Shown one piece after another: positions 43,837 through 52,936 of a stretch of DNA of 64,000 bases (within the stretch, counting starts at the first letter, position 1; each line of letters starts with the position of its first letter). The DNA lies in the NCBI RefSeq assembly GCF_019977655.1, contig NZ_AP024849.1, positions 2,885,001 to 2,949,000 on the forward strand. Reading direction: 5' to 3'. Made by a program: the position numbers and the translations under genes. Below the pieces are notes generated by a model that was given only the letters and a program-made list of their open reading frames with translations, ran no database searches and was not told the origin of the DNA. The DNA is from Clostridium gelidum (lineage in GTDB: Bacteria > Bacillota > Clostridia > Clostridiales > Clostridiaceae).

Positions 43837-44547
43837 ATGATTCAAGTTAAAATATGTGGAATAACTAATAAAAAGGAAATAGAATATTTAAATATTTTAA
43901 AACCAGAATACATAGGATTTGTATTTGCAAAGAGCAAAAGGCAAGTAACTGGGGAAAAAGCAAAGGAATTATGCTCAAATTTAGATGAAAACATAAAAAA
44001 AGTTGGGGTATTTAAGGATAATTCAATAGATGAAATTTTAGATGTTTTAGGAAATGTGGATTTAGATGTTATTCAACTTCATGGAAAAGAAGATGAAGAC
44101 TTTATAAATTTATTAAAGAAAAACATGAATAAATCCATAAAAATATGGAAAGCAATATCTATAAAGGATATTAAAAGTATGAAAAAATATATTGCACGCA
44201 ATAAGCAGTCAGTAGGTAATGAAAAACAGGGGGATTATTTAATAGATAATTTTCTAATAGATGGTGATAATCCAGGCAGTGGAGAAGCATTTTCTTTAGA
44301 AAATATAAATGAATACTTTGGTGAAGATTATGAAACAGGATATGTAAATGATTGTATTTTTAAACAAAGTAACTTCTTTTTAGCTGGGGGAATAAGTGCT
44401 GAAAATGTTATAGAGAGAATAGCTAAGGCAAATCCGAGTGGTGTTGATGTTTCATCTGGGGTTGAAATCATAGATGGAGATGGAAATAGAACAAAGTCTT
44501 TTGAGAAAATGAAGAGTTTAATTGAAAAAGTTAGAACAATTAAATAA
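43837..44547 (+). CDS. trpF: Phosphoribosylanthranilate isomerase
   Basis: 236 aa. KICGIT at the N-terminus has the catalytic Cys, and FLAGGIS and GVDVSSGVE the phosphate-binding loops. It is about 30 residues longer than usual because of insertions near residues 110-170 (around VGNEKQGDYL and YETGYVNDC). The catalytic Asp region (LIDGDNPGSG) is kept. Overall it should be active. Confidence 0.93.
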   Translation: MIQVKICGITNKKEIEYLNILKPEYIGFVFAKSKRQVTGEKAKELCSNLDENIKKVGVFKDNSIDEILDVLGNVDLDVIQLHGKEDEDFINLLKKNMNKSIKIWKAISIKDIKSMKKYIARNKQSVGNEKQGDYLIDNFLIDGDNPGSGEAFSLENINEYFGEDYETGYVNDCIFKQSNFFLAGGISAENVIERIAKANPSGVDVSSGVEIIDGDGNRTKSFEKMKSLIEKVRTIK

Positions 44548-44565
44548 GAAAGGTTGGGAAAAATA

Positions 44566-45738
44566 ATGAATGGTAAATTTAATGATTTTGGGGGACAATA
44601 TGTTCCTGAAACTGTAATGAATGCTTTGATAGAACTTGAAGGCGCATATGAAAAGGTAATAGATGACAAGGAATTTATAGAGGAGTATATGTATAATTTA
44701 AAATACTATACTGGAAGACCAAGTCCCCTTTATTATGCTGAAAATATGACTCGCGATTTAGGTGGAGCAAAAATTTATTTAAAGAGAGAAGATTTAAATC
44801 ATACAGGAGCTCATAAGATTAATAATGCGCTTGGGCAAGTGCTTTTAGCTAAGAGAATGGGCAAAAAGAAAGTTATAGCAGAAACAGGTGCAGGACAACA
44901 TGGTGTTGCAACAGCTACAGTTGCAGCAAAATTTGGAATGGAATGTAAGGTGTTCATGGGTGAAGAAGACATAAGAAGACAAGCTATGAATGTAAAGAAA
45001 ATGGAACTTTTAGGTACAGAGGTGGTTCCAGTTTTAAATGGAGCTAGAACTTTAAATGATGCTGTGACTGAAGCAATAAGATATTGGGCTGCAAATGTAG
45101 AAGATACATTTTACGTTTTAGGAACAGCTGCGGGTCCACATCCATATCCAATTATGGTTAGAAATTTCCAAAGAGTCATAGGTGATGAAGCAAGAAAACA
45201 AATTGTAGAGCTTGAAGGAAAACTTCCTGATTATATTTTAGCTCCAGTTGGTGGTGGAAGTAATGCCATAGGAATATTCTATCCATTTATAAATGATGAA
45301 GAAGTTAAGCTTATAGGAGTTGAAGCAGCTGGTAAAGGTATTGAGACTGGAGAACATGCAGCTACTATGGCACTAAGAGAAAAAGGAATCTTACATGGAA
45401 TGTTAAGTTATGTTCTTCAAGATGATCAAGGAGGAATAAGTGAAGCTTATTCAATATCAGCAGGTCTTGATTATCCAGGAGTTGGACCAGAACATGCTTA
45501 TCTTTGCGAAACAAATCAAGCTACGTATGTAAGTATAACAGATGAAGAAGCTGTAGATGGATTCATGTATTTAACAAAAATTGAAGGGATAATACCAGCA
45601 CTTGAATCATCACATGCTATAGCTTATGCTAAAAAATTAGCACCAACATTAAGTAGTGATAAAATTATGATTATAAATCTTTCAGGGAGAGGAGATAAAG
45701 ATATGGATGCTGTGCTTGCATATCTAGGTGATAAATAA
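44566..45738 (+). CDS. trpB: Tryptophan synthase beta chain, first copy
   Basis: 390-aa PLP enzyme making tryptophan from indole and serine. The PLP lysine is in HTGAHKINN and the phosphate loop in GGGSNAIG. TGEHAATM keeps the GEH found in Salmonella TrpB. The start is ATG 44566 (MNGKFNDFGG, matching the start of the second copy); an open frame from TTG 44554 adds four residues. The stop overlaps trpA by one base, as expected for the alpha2beta2 partner. Confidence 0.95.
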   Translation: MNGKFNDFGGQYVPETVMNALIELEGAYEKVIDDKEFIEEYMYNLKYYTGRPSPLYYAENMTRDLGGAKIYLKREDLNHTGAHKINNALGQVLLAKRMGKKKVIAETGAGQHGVATATVAAKFGMECKVFMGEEDIRRQAMNVKKMELLGTEVVPVLNGARTLNDAVTEAIRYWAANVEDTFYVLGTAAGPHPYPIMVRNFQRVIGDEARKQIVELEGKLPDYILAPVGGGSNAIGIFYPFINDEEVKLIGVEAAGKGIETGEHAATMALREKGILHGMLSYVLQDDQGGISEAYSISAGLDYPGVGPEHAYLCETNQATYVSITDEEAVDGFMYLTKIEGIIPALESSHAIAYAKKLAPTLSSDKIMIINLSGRGDKDMDAVLAYLGDK

Positions 45739-46514
45739 TGAATAGAATAGATGTATCATTTAACAAAGTAAAAGAAAATAAGGGGAAGGCATTTATACCT
45801 TTCGTAACATGTGGAGCAGATTTCACTATTGAAGAAACTGCTGATTTGATAGTTTCACTAGACAAAGAAGGATCAACAGTAGTTGAAATTGGAGTACCAT
45901 TTAGTGATCCACTTGCAGATGGCCCTGTAATACAAAACGCATATACTAAATCTCTTAATAATGGAACAAAACTTAAAGATGTATTTAGATGTGTGGAGCT
46001 TGTAAGAAAATCTTCAGAAGTACCTATTGTAATTATGGTTTATTTTAACGTTGTATATTTCAAAGGAATAGAAAAATTCTTAAAAGAAGCGGCAAAAAAT
46101 GGAGTAGATGGACTTATAGTACCAGATGTTCCTCTTGAAGAAAGAGGAGAACTGAGTAAACTATGCGAAGAAAGTGGAATTTATTTAATTCCACTTGTAG
46201 CTAGAACATCAAGAGACAGAATAGCAGCTATAACTAAAGATGCAAAAGGTTTTGTATATTGTGTTTCAAATAATGGAACTACAGGAGAAAGAACCTCTTT
46301 AGATAGTGGAACTCATGAATATTTAGAAGAAGTTAGAAAGCTTGTAGATGTTCCAATGTGTATTGGTTTTGGAATTTCTTCAAAGGAAGTTGTAAGAGAA
46401 GTTAAAGACTATTGTGATGGAGTAATAGTTGGAAGTGCAATAGTTAAGAGAATGGCTGAAGGGAAAGAAGCAGTAATTAACTTTGTAAAAGATTTAAAAG
46501 AGGGCTTTAATTAA
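45738..46514 (+). CDS. trpA: Tryptophan synthase alpha chain
   Basis: 258-aa TIM barrel cleaving indole glycerol phosphate to indole. VEIGVPFSDPLADGPVIQ contains the catalytic Glu and Asp region, and loop 6 is VARTSRDR. It overlaps the first trpB by one base and is followed by the second trpB 24 nt later. Which beta chain it pairs with is the open question; overlap favours the first. Confidence 0.95.
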   Translation: MNRIDVSFNKVKENKGKAFIPFVTCGADFTIEETADLIVSLDKEGSTVVEIGVPFSDPLADGPVIQNAYTKSLNNGTKLKDVFRCVELVRKSSEVPIVIMVYFNVVYFKGIEKFLKEAAKNGVDGLIVPDVPLEERGELSKLCEESGIYLIPLVARTSRDRIAAITKDAKGFVYCVSNNGTTGERTSLDSGTHEYLEEVRKLVDVPMCIGFGISSKEVVREVKDYCDGVIVGSAIVKRMAEGKEAVINFVKDLKEGFN

Positions 46515-46538
46515 TAAGAGTATGAGAGGAGAAAATTT

Positions 46539-47717
46539 ATGAGTTGTAGATTTAATGAATTTGGAGGACAATACGTTCCTGAGCACGTATTAAAAGCTTT
46601 GAATGAACTTGAAGATGAGTATGAAAAGGCTAAAAATGATGAGAAGTTTATAGAGGAATATAACTATTATTTAAATTATTATACTGGAAGACCAAGCCCA
46701 CTTTATTATGCAGAAAACATGACAAAGAACTTAGGTGGAGCAAAGATTTATTTAAAAAGAGAAGATTTAAATCATACAGGTGCTCATAAAATTAACAATG
46801 CAATTGGACAAGTTTTATTGGCTAAAAGAATGGGAAAGAAAAAGGTTATAGCTGAAACTGGTGCAGGACAACATGGAGTTGCAACAGCTACCGTTGCTGC
46901 AAAGTTTGGAATGGAATGCAAAATATTCATGGGTGAAGAAGATATGAAGAGACAAGCCTTGAATGTTAAGAAAATGGAACTTCTAGGTGCTGAAGTAGTA
47001 CCAGTTTTAAGTGGTATGAGAACTTTAAATGATGCAGTTAATGAAGCTATAGAATATTGGGCAAACAATGTAGAAGATACTTTTTATCTTTTAGGGTCTG
47101 CTGTTGGACCACATCCATATCCAACAATTGTTCGTGATTTCCAAAGAGTAATTGGGGATGAAGCAAAAGAGCAAATTTTAAAACTTGAGGGAAGACTTCC
47201 GGATTATATTTTAGCAGCTGTTGGAGGTGGAAGTAATGCAATTGGAATATTTACTCCTTTTCTTGAAAATGAAGAAGTAAAACTTGTTGGAGTTGAAGCG
47301 TCTGGAAAAGGTGTTGATACTGATCTTACTGCCGCTACAATAACAAAAGGCGTAAAAGGTGTTATCCATGGAATGATGACATATGTGCTTCAAGATAAAG
47401 ATGGAAATGTTGCTGAAGCGTATTCCATTTCAGCAGGACTTGATTATCCAGGAGTTGGACCAGAACATGCATATTTGTCAGATATTAAGAGAGCTAGCTA
47501 TGAATGTATAAATGATGAAGAAGCAATAGAAGCATTCCTAGATTTGACAAGAACAGAGGGAATAGTGCCTGCAATAGAATCGTCTCATGCTCTTGCATAT
47601 GCTAAAAAATTAGCACCTACCTTAGATAAAGACAAAATAATAATTGTAAATTTATCAGGTAGAGGAGATAAAGATATGGATGCTATACTTTCATATCTTG
47701 AAAATCAAAATAAATAA
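46539..47717 (+). CDS. trpB: Tryptophan synthase beta chain, second copy
   Basis: 392-aa close paralogue of the trpB at 44566, roughly three quarters identical by eye and of the same TrpB1 class, not the distant TrpB2 class. PLP lysine (HTGAHKINN) and GGGSNAIG are intact. The main local change is DTDLTAAT in place of ETGEHAAT, removing the conserved Glu-His near the indole-channel region. GAGAGGAG precedes the ATG. Two beta genes flanking trpA in one operon is unusual; it may be a stand-alone or regulated beta enzyme. Confidence 0.93.
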   Translation: MSCRFNEFGGQYVPEHVLKALNELEDEYEKAKNDEKFIEEYNYYLNYYTGRPSPLYYAENMTKNLGGAKIYLKREDLNHTGAHKINNAIGQVLLAKRMGKKKVIAETGAGQHGVATATVAAKFGMECKIFMGEEDMKRQALNVKKMELLGAEVVPVLSGMRTLNDAVNEAIEYWANNVEDTFYLLGSAVGPHPYPTIVRDFQRVIGDEAKEQILKLEGRLPDYILAAVGGGSNAIGIFTPFLENEEVKLVGVEASGKGVDTDLTAATITKGVKGVIHGMMTYVLQDKDGNVAEAYSISAGLDYPGVGPEHAYLSDIKRASYECINDEEAIEAFLDLTRTEGIVPAIESSHALAYAKKLAPTLDKDKIIIVNLSGRGDKDMDAILSYLENQNK

Positions 47718-47761
47718 TATAAAAACTAATGTATAATAAAATAGAGAATATATAAATTAAA

Positions 47762-47986
47762 GCCTGTGATAAGAAGAGTAGATAATAAAACTTAGTACAA
47801 AGAGAGTTCGGAAAAGTGGTGAGATTCGAATACTGTAGATATTATTGAATGGGTCTTTGAGGTGACATTTTGAAATTCTTAAGAGTAGGAATGTATGGCA
47901 AATCAGCCGTTAAAATGATAGATATACATTAGGTGGTATAACGAAATTAAAGCATTTCGTCCTAAATTAGGATGAAATGCTTTTTT
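47762..47986 (+). promoter_or_regulatory. Second tryptophan T-box leader
   Basis: Nearly a copy of the trp leader: AGAGAG at 47801, GGTGAGA, specifier GAA-TGG (Trp codon 47850-47852), AGGTGGTATAACG at 47931, and a 15-bp terminator at 47951-47986 with six T. It lies after trpB and controls the chorismate-mutase-like and methyltransferase-like genes. The apical stem between the specifier half and the antiterminator is shorter than in the first leader. Confidence 0.92.
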
Positions 47987-48035
47987 ATTTTATATTGTTC
48001 AATTTAGAAAATACAATGAAAGGAAGCAAATTATT

Positions 48036-48335
48036 ATGAAATGCGAAAGTTTAGAGGAAGTAAGAGAAAACATAGATCGAATTGATAAACAAATAGTTAA
48101 GTTAATTACTGACAGAAGCACCTATGTTGTACAAGCAGCTAATTTTAAGAAAAATACAGATGAGGTTAAAGCACCGCAAAGAGTTGAAAGAATTATAAAT
48201 AAGGTGAGGGATTTAGCACAGGAAGATGGCGTAAATCCAGATTTAGTTGAAAATATTTATAGAGAAATAATCAACTCATTTACAAATTTTGAATTATCTG
48301 AACATGAAAAATTAACACAAAAAGAGAGGAATTAA
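48036..48335 (+). CDS. AroQ-class chorismate mutase-like protein
   Basis: 99 aa, all helical. Arg10, Arg27 and Lys38 match E. coli chorismate mutase Arg11, Arg28 and Lys39. The stretch VKAPQRVERI resembles PchB-type proteins, and the Gln88/Gln90 position appears to be Glu86, a residue also used in the yeast enzyme. It could convert chorismate to prephenate or act as a PchB-like lyase. Control by a Trp T-box is unexpected, since prephenate formation drains chorismate from tryptophan. AAAGGA precedes the ATG. The next gene starts one base after its stop. Confidence 0.82.
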   Translation: MKCESLEEVRENIDRIDKQIVKLITDRSTYVVQAANFKKNTDEVKAPQRVERIINKVRDLAQEDGVNPDLVENIYREIINSFTNFELSEHEKLTQKERN

Positions 48336-48336
48336 T

Positions 48337-49035
48337 ATGGCATTTGAATTATCAAAAGTAGTCCCTTGGGGGAGAACTTTAGAGGAATATAAAACAATGT
48401 TTACATTAAGCACTGAAGATCTTAAAAAGTCAATTGCAAGTTTTGGAGATGGACCTGCGAGCTTTAATGCAGAAATGACAAAATTAAAAAATAATGTAAT
48501 ATCGTTTGATCCAATCTATCAATTTACAAAGCAACAATTAATTAATAGAATAGAAGAGACAAAAGATATTGTAATGAAACAAACTAAAGAAAATAAAGAT
48601 AATTTTATTTGGACAAATATAAAGGATTTAGATGAATTAGAAAAAATTAGAATGGGAGCGATGTCTAATTTTATAAAAGATTTTGAAGAGGGAAAAGAAG
48701 AAAAGAGATACATTCCTCATGAATTACCTAACAAAACAAATTTTTCAGACAATCATTTTGATATAGGGTTAAGTTCACATTTTCTATTACTATATCCTAA
48801 GCTGGGACTAGATTTTCATATTAAATCAATAGATGAAATGCTTAGAATATGCAAAGAAGTTCGTATTTTCCCAATTATAGATCTAGATGCTAAGGAATCA
48901 AGTGTGCTTCAGCCTATTATAGATTATTATAATAAAAACTATGATGTGAAGATAGAAAAAACAGATTATGAATTTCAAAAAGATGGAGATAAGGTGCTAG
49001 TTATAGGGTCCAAGAATGAAAAATTAAAGTATTGA
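48337..49035 (+). CDS. Methyltransferase-like protein of unknown substrate
   Basis: 232 aa. The pattern WGRTLEEYKTMF, GDGPASFNAEM and FDIGLSSHFLLLYP then SIDEMLRICKEVRIFPI is that of a bacterial family annotated as SAM-dependent methyltransferase-like; GDGPASFNAE would be the nucleotide loop. I know no proven substrate. It starts one base after the chorismate-mutase-like gene, with AGAGAGGAA upstream, so both are made together under the second Trp T-box. Confidence 0.75.
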   Translation: MAFELSKVVPWGRTLEEYKTMFTLSTEDLKKSIASFGDGPASFNAEMTKLKNNVISFDPIYQFTKQQLINRIEETKDIVMKQTKENKDNFIWTNIKDLDELEKIRMGAMSNFIKDFEEGKEEKRYIPHELPNKTNFSDNHFDIGLSSHFLLLYPKLGLDFHIKSIDEMLRICKEVRIFPIIDLDAKESSVLQPIIDYYNKNYDVKIEKTDYEFQKDGDKVLVIGSKNEKLKY

Positions 49036-49242
49036 ATTTTATATTATTAGCATAAAGTACTTAAAGATGAATTGTTTTGGAGGAACTAATATAATTCAAA
49101 AATATATGATCATACTATATAGCTATTGCCGAAGGATTTCCAAGTCTTGGATAGGTTTTTATCGCCTTAATTCTAAGTGTTAACTATAAATATATCACAA
49201 TTGAAAATATTGCAAATAGTATGTAAATAATAATTTATTAGA

Positions 49243-49299
49243 CAAGTATAAGCTCAAATCTATACAATAAGTTAATGTGGTAGATTGAGCTTATACTTG
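49243..49299. terminator. Bidirectional terminator, 19-bp stem
   Basis: CAAGTATAAGCTCA and further bases pair with TGAGCTTATACTTG, 19 bp in all with one bulged A and an 18-nt loop. It lies between the convergent methyltransferase-like gene and the DUF1284/bioY operon. The remaining sequence 49036-49242 holds no gene I can support. Confidence 0.7.
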
Positions 49300-49325
49300 A
49301 TTAGGTCATCTTTATATTGAAATAT

Positions 49326-49763
49326 CTATAAAGTCCATTTCTCTAATTGTTCATTAATGATATTATCATTGCAAACTCCGTCCTTGTACCAATTACAAGT
49401 ACTACATATTTTATGAAATGTATCCTTATTAAAATTTTTATAAATAATATCTATTATTTCATTAAATGCGTATTCTTTGTTTTCTTTTAGATTATATATC
49501 TGTAAAGTATTATAATCTAGTCTAGCAATCTTTTCTTCTGTTATGCAGACATCACTTAATTGCTTATTGGGACACTTCACGCATAAATTATCACATTTTA
49601 TAGTAAGTTTAATTTTAGTATTAGGATTTTCTTTAAACAAAGTTAACATGTTATTCATTCCTAATATAAAATCTTCACTATAACCTAAGCCTCTATAAAA
49701 AAATATGCAATTTATATGATGAGGTCTAAGCAATAACATTTCTTGTAAGTATATGTTCAACAC
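49326..49763 (-). CDS. DUF1284 protein
   Basis: 145 aa (137 if the ATG at 49739 is used). LLRPHHINCIFFYRGLGYS is the DUF1284 signature, and several Cys (CDNLCVKCPN, CSTCNWYKDGVC) suggest an iron-sulfur or zinc site. The N-terminus overlaps the end of bioY, so it is coupled to it and would be biotin-regulated. Why it is linked to biotin uptake is unknown. Confidence 0.8.
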   Translation of the reverse strand: MLNIYLQEMLLLRPHHINCIFFYRGLGYSEDFILGMNNMLTLFKENPNTKIKLTIKCDNLCVKCPNKQLSDVCITEEKIARLDYNTLQIYNLKENKEYAFNEIIDIIYKNFNKDTFHKICSTCNWYKDGVCNDNIINEQLEKWTL

Positions 49764-50280
49764 TTTTTTTAACTTTTAATCCTATAAAAACTGCAAGTGC
49801 GACTGTGATAAAATCTTTGATTATAAATGGATACAAACCAGCTATAAGTGAACCTTGCATTGTCATTCCAGTTACTATTTTTAGGTAAAGTGTTCCAATA
49901 ATCAAATCAATTGTTACTCCAATATATGCTGCAACAAACAAGAATATTTTATTTCCCTTTGATGATGCATATCCAATTAAAAATGCCATAATAATAAATC
50001 CTATAATATATCCCCCTGTTGGTCCAACAATCACCCCAAATCCACCACTGAAATTTGCAAAAACAGGCAAGCCAATAGCGCCAAGAATTACAAATACAAT
50101 TAATGAAAGAGTTCCAATTTTAGCACCTACTATAACTGCTAGTACTATTAATCCAAAAATTTGTAGTGTTACAGGCACTGCTGTAAATGGAAGTGGAATT
50201 GAAAGCTGAGAAAAAATAGCCATCAGTGCAGCGCACATTCCAATTTGTGTCATTTCTTTGATTGATAAATTTAATTTCAT
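49726..50280 (-). CDS. bioY: Biotin transporter BioY
   Basis: 184-aa S component of an ECF-type biotin transporter with about six membrane helices. GPTGGYIIGF is the BioY family motif. AGGAGGG on the minus strand precedes the ATG. No ECF energising genes lie beside it, so it would use a shared ECF module. A BirA-type operator stands 50 nt upstream. Confidence 0.93.
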   Translation of the reverse strand: MKLNLSIKEMTQIGMCAALMAIFSQLSIPLPFTAVPVTLQIFGLIVLAVIVGAKIGTLSLIVFVILGAIGLPVFANFSGGFGVIVGPTGGYIIGFIIMAFLIGYASSKGNKIFLFVAAYIGVTIDLIIGTLYLKIVTGMTMQGSLIAGLYPFIIKDFITVALAVFIGLKVKKSVEHILTRNVIA

Positions 50281-50329
50281 TGTATAGCCCTCCTTTATTT
50301 CATTTTAAGTATACATATGGGAAAATATA

Positions 50330-50361
50330 TTGTCAACTGTAAAAATAAAATGAGTTTACAA
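50330..50361 (-). promoter_or_regulatory. BirA (biotin) operator upstream of bioY
   Basis: TTGTCAAC, a 16-nt spacer and GTTTACAA match the BirA operator pattern of Firmicutes (TTGTTAAC-N14-16-GTTAACAA) at nearly every position. The location just before bioY supports biotin-dependent repression. Confidence 0.82.
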
Positions 50362-50506
50362 TGTAAAAATATAGGTTTGAATATGAGGAGTGTTAATTTT
50401 TAGAACACATTAAGTATCTTTATAAGATGGATTTTTCATAAATTAGGCTTTTGAAAAATCTCATTTTTATGATATAATCGTCATTGAAATGAGGTGTTTA
50501 AAACTT

Positions 50507-50806
50507 ATGGCGAAGAAAACTAGTAGAAATACAGATATCCTAAAAGAAACTAAGAACACGACTACTCCTAAAGTATATTCTTTATTAGTCAAGCTAGTAA
50601 ATGAAGATAGAGAAGATTTAGCAAAAGATGTTTTGAAAATAGATTGTTTATTGACTTATGCAAATACATGCATTAAAGATAAGGATTTAAAACAGGCAAA
50701 AGATACAATGGAAATGGTAAAGGTTAGAATTGATAAGTTGGTCGATAATGATGTTAATGTAGAATATTTAATTTATATTTATGATGGAATTAAATCAAAA
50801 CTATAA
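50507..50806 (+). CDS. Small helical protein of unknown function
   Basis: 99 aa, Lys/Asp-rich, predicted all helical and cytosolic, beginning MAKKTSRNTD. I do not recognise the family. ATG 50507 is preferred with GAGGTG about 10 nt upstream; the ATG at 50489 lies inside that site. A terminator-like hairpin follows at 50907. Confidence 0.65.
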   Translation: MAKKTSRNTDILKETKNTTTPKVYSLLVKLVNEDREDLAKDVLKIDCLLTYANTCIKDKDLKQAKDTMEMVKVRIDKLVDNDVNVEYLIYIYDGIKSKL

Positions 50807-50906
50807 CGTGCTCAGAATGAAAGTTCACGAAATCAAATAGAAATGAAACCAGATTCGCATTCACTTTTCGATTCTCACTTCAAAACAAAATATGGAAAAT
50901 ATGAAG

Positions 50907-50946
50907 AAGCACAACCTATTCACAGGAATGATGGAGTGCTTTTTTA
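50907..50946 (+). terminator. Terminator before the opp operon
   Basis: AAGCAC pairs with GTGCTT across 23 nt that contain an inner CCT/AGG pairing, and six T follow. The other sequence in the 390-nt gap 50807-51196 is non-coding. Confidence 0.55.
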
Positions 50947-50997
50947 GTATTTCAAATTATTAAAAATATGGAGATTTAATATATTTAGAGGGTTTTA

Positions 50998-51026
50998 TTG
51001 ACATTTTAATATTTACACTTTATACT
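50998..51026 (+). promoter_or_regulatory. SigA promoter of the opp operon
   Basis: TTGACA, a 17-nt spacer and TATACT: near-consensus. The implied untranslated leader is about 160 nt, long enough for further control, but no known element is seen in it. Confidence 0.8.
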
Positions 51027-51196
51027 AAGTTTATAGAAATACTATGAATTAAATTATTGGAATAAATTATTTATTAAAATTAACCTGTACAAGAAAAAAA
51101 TCTTTGGAAAATACAGTGATTTAGTTTGTTTCTACAATCATATTTGATAGCAGAACTTTTATATTAATCAATAAAATTACAAAAAGGGGGATAATT

Positions 51197-52867
51197 ATGC
51201 TTTATAGAAAAAATAAAATATTAGCGGGAATACTTATTTCATTATTATCATTGTCACTATTAACTGGTTGCGGATCTACAACTGCAGAAATACCAACTAC
51301 TGCAACGAATCAATCATCAAGTGAGGGAGCCGTGCTTAGGTATTCAGTACCATCTTCACCAAAAGGATTATTTAGTCCATTATTATCAAATACAACATAT
51401 GATAATAATGTAAATAGCTTAGTATACTCACCATTGGTTCTATTAGATGAAAACAATGACTATAAGCCAGGACTTGCAGAAAAATACACATTTTCAGATG
51501 ATAATCTTACTTTGACATTTAATTTAAGAAAAGATATTAAGTGGCATGATGGAGAAGAATTTACAGCAGATGATGTTGCATTTACATTTACTAGCATTGC
51601 TGATCCAAAGTATACAGGATCAAGATTTAATGAAATTTCAAAAATAGTTGGAGCTCAAGATTATCATGATGGTAAGGCTGATTCTATTAGTGGAATAAAA
51701 GTTATTGATAAAAATACAATAAGTTTTACTTACACTAAAGTGTATGCACCAGCATTATCAAACTTTTCACAACGTGGTATTATTCCAAAACATATTTGGA
51801 GTAAAGTAAGTATTGCTGAGTGGGACAAGCAAAGTGATTTGCTTAATAAGCCAATAGGAACAGGTCCTTTTAAACTTACAGACTTTAAAGCAGATCAATA
51901 TGTTGAATTAGTAAAAAATGATACTTACTTTGGTGGAACACCAAAAATTGATAAGTTTATTTTCAAAGTTACTAATACAGAAACAGAACTTTCTGAATTA
52001 GCTAAAGGAGATCTTGATGTAGTAGAACTTACAAGTACTAAGGCAGAAGATTTTAAGACATTGAAAGATGCAGGCATAATAATTGAAGAAAAACCAAGTG
52101 CAAATTATCAATTTATGACTATGAACAGTAACCGTGAATTCTTTAAAGATAAAAAAGTTCGTCAAGCAATAACTTATGCTATAAACAGAAAAGGAATTGT
52201 CGATAGTTTGTTAACTGATCATGGACAAGTTGTAAATACACCAATATCACTAGCAGGATGGGCTTATCCACAATCAGGACTTAATAGTTATGATTACAGC
52301 GCTGATAAGGCAAAACAATTATTAAAAGAAGCAGGATGGAATGACAATAATGGAGTTCTTGAAAAAGATGGTAAGAAATTTGTGGTAGATTTAATGGTGC
52401 CAACAGGAAATAAAGTTCGTGAACAAAGTGCTCCAATTATTCAACAAAATTTAAAAGATGTAGGTATTACAGTTAATATAAGTACAATGGATGTTGCATC
52501 TGCTATGGCAAAGACTAAGGGCGAAGGAGATTATGATATGGGAGTACTCGGATTTACATTAGAAGTAGATCCAGGAGATGCTGATCGTTATTGGTCTTCA
52601 AAAATTGCAAATGGTTCACAATTTAATTTCTCAAACTTTATTAATACTCAAAGTGATGAATTAATTGAAAAAGGTGCAACTACAATTGACCGTAATGATC
52701 GTAAAGAAATTTATGCTAAATGGGGACAAATACTAAATGAAGAAGCACCATATGTGTTCTTGTATTCACAAAATGCTATTCATGCACATAATCCAAAATT
52801 ACAAGGATACAAATATTCGGCATATTCTGTATTCCCTGATATTCAAAACTGGACAATTTCAAAATAG
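51197..52867 (+). CDS. oppA: Oligopeptide ABC transporter substrate-binding lipoprotein
   Basis: 556-aa SBP family 5 lipoprotein. Signal peptide with lipobox LLTGC (Cys near 25), then the DppA/OppA fold with the family motif region FNLRKDIKWHDGEEFTADDV. It captures peptides or nickel-like complexes outside the membrane. AAGGGGG precedes the ATG. An intra-operon terminator follows it, which would keep the binding protein in excess over the membrane parts. Ligand unknown. Confidence 0.92.
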   Translation: MLYRKNKILAGILISLLSLSLLTGCGSTTAEIPTTATNQSSSEGAVLRYSVPSSPKGLFSPLLSNTTYDNNVNSLVYSPLVLLDENNDYKPGLAEKYTFSDDNLTLTFNLRKDIKWHDGEEFTADDVAFTFTSIADPKYTGSRFNEISKIVGAQDYHDGKADSISGIKVIDKNTISFTYTKVYAPALSNFSQRGIIPKHIWSKVSIAEWDKQSDLLNKPIGTGPFKLTDFKADQYVELVKNDTYFGGTPKIDKFIFKVTNTETELSELAKGDLDVVELTSTKAEDFKTLKDAGIIIEEKPSANYQFMTMNSNREFFKDKKVRQAITYAINRKGIVDSLLTDHGQVVNTPISLAGWAYPQSGLNSYDYSADKAKQLLKEAGWNDNNGVLEKDGKKFVVDLMVPTGNKVREQSAPIIQQNLKDVGITVNISTMDVASAMAKTKGEGDYDMGVLGFTLEVDPGDADRYWSSKIANGSQFNFSNFINTQSDELIEKGATTIDRNDRKEIYAKWGQILNEEAPYVFLYSQNAIHAHNPKLQGYKYSAYSVFPDIQNWTISK

Positions 52868-52876
52868 AAATAAAGA

Positions 52877-52916
52877 GTATCGGTTAAAGTAAAAGCTTTA
52901 ATCGATACAATTTTTT
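52877..52916 (+). terminator. Intra-operon terminator between oppA and oppB
   Basis: GTATCGGTTAAAG pairs with CTTTAATCGATAC (13 bp, one G-T), followed by AA and six T. Located 10 nt after oppA, it probably gives partial termination. Confidence 0.85.
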
Positions 52917-52936
52917 ATAGGAAGGACTGAGAGCTC

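Noticed and set aside
49077..49170. GGAGGAACT followed by short frames with IAEGFPSLG or MIILYSY
   Set aside because: No frame extends or resembles a known protein; at most a gene scar.
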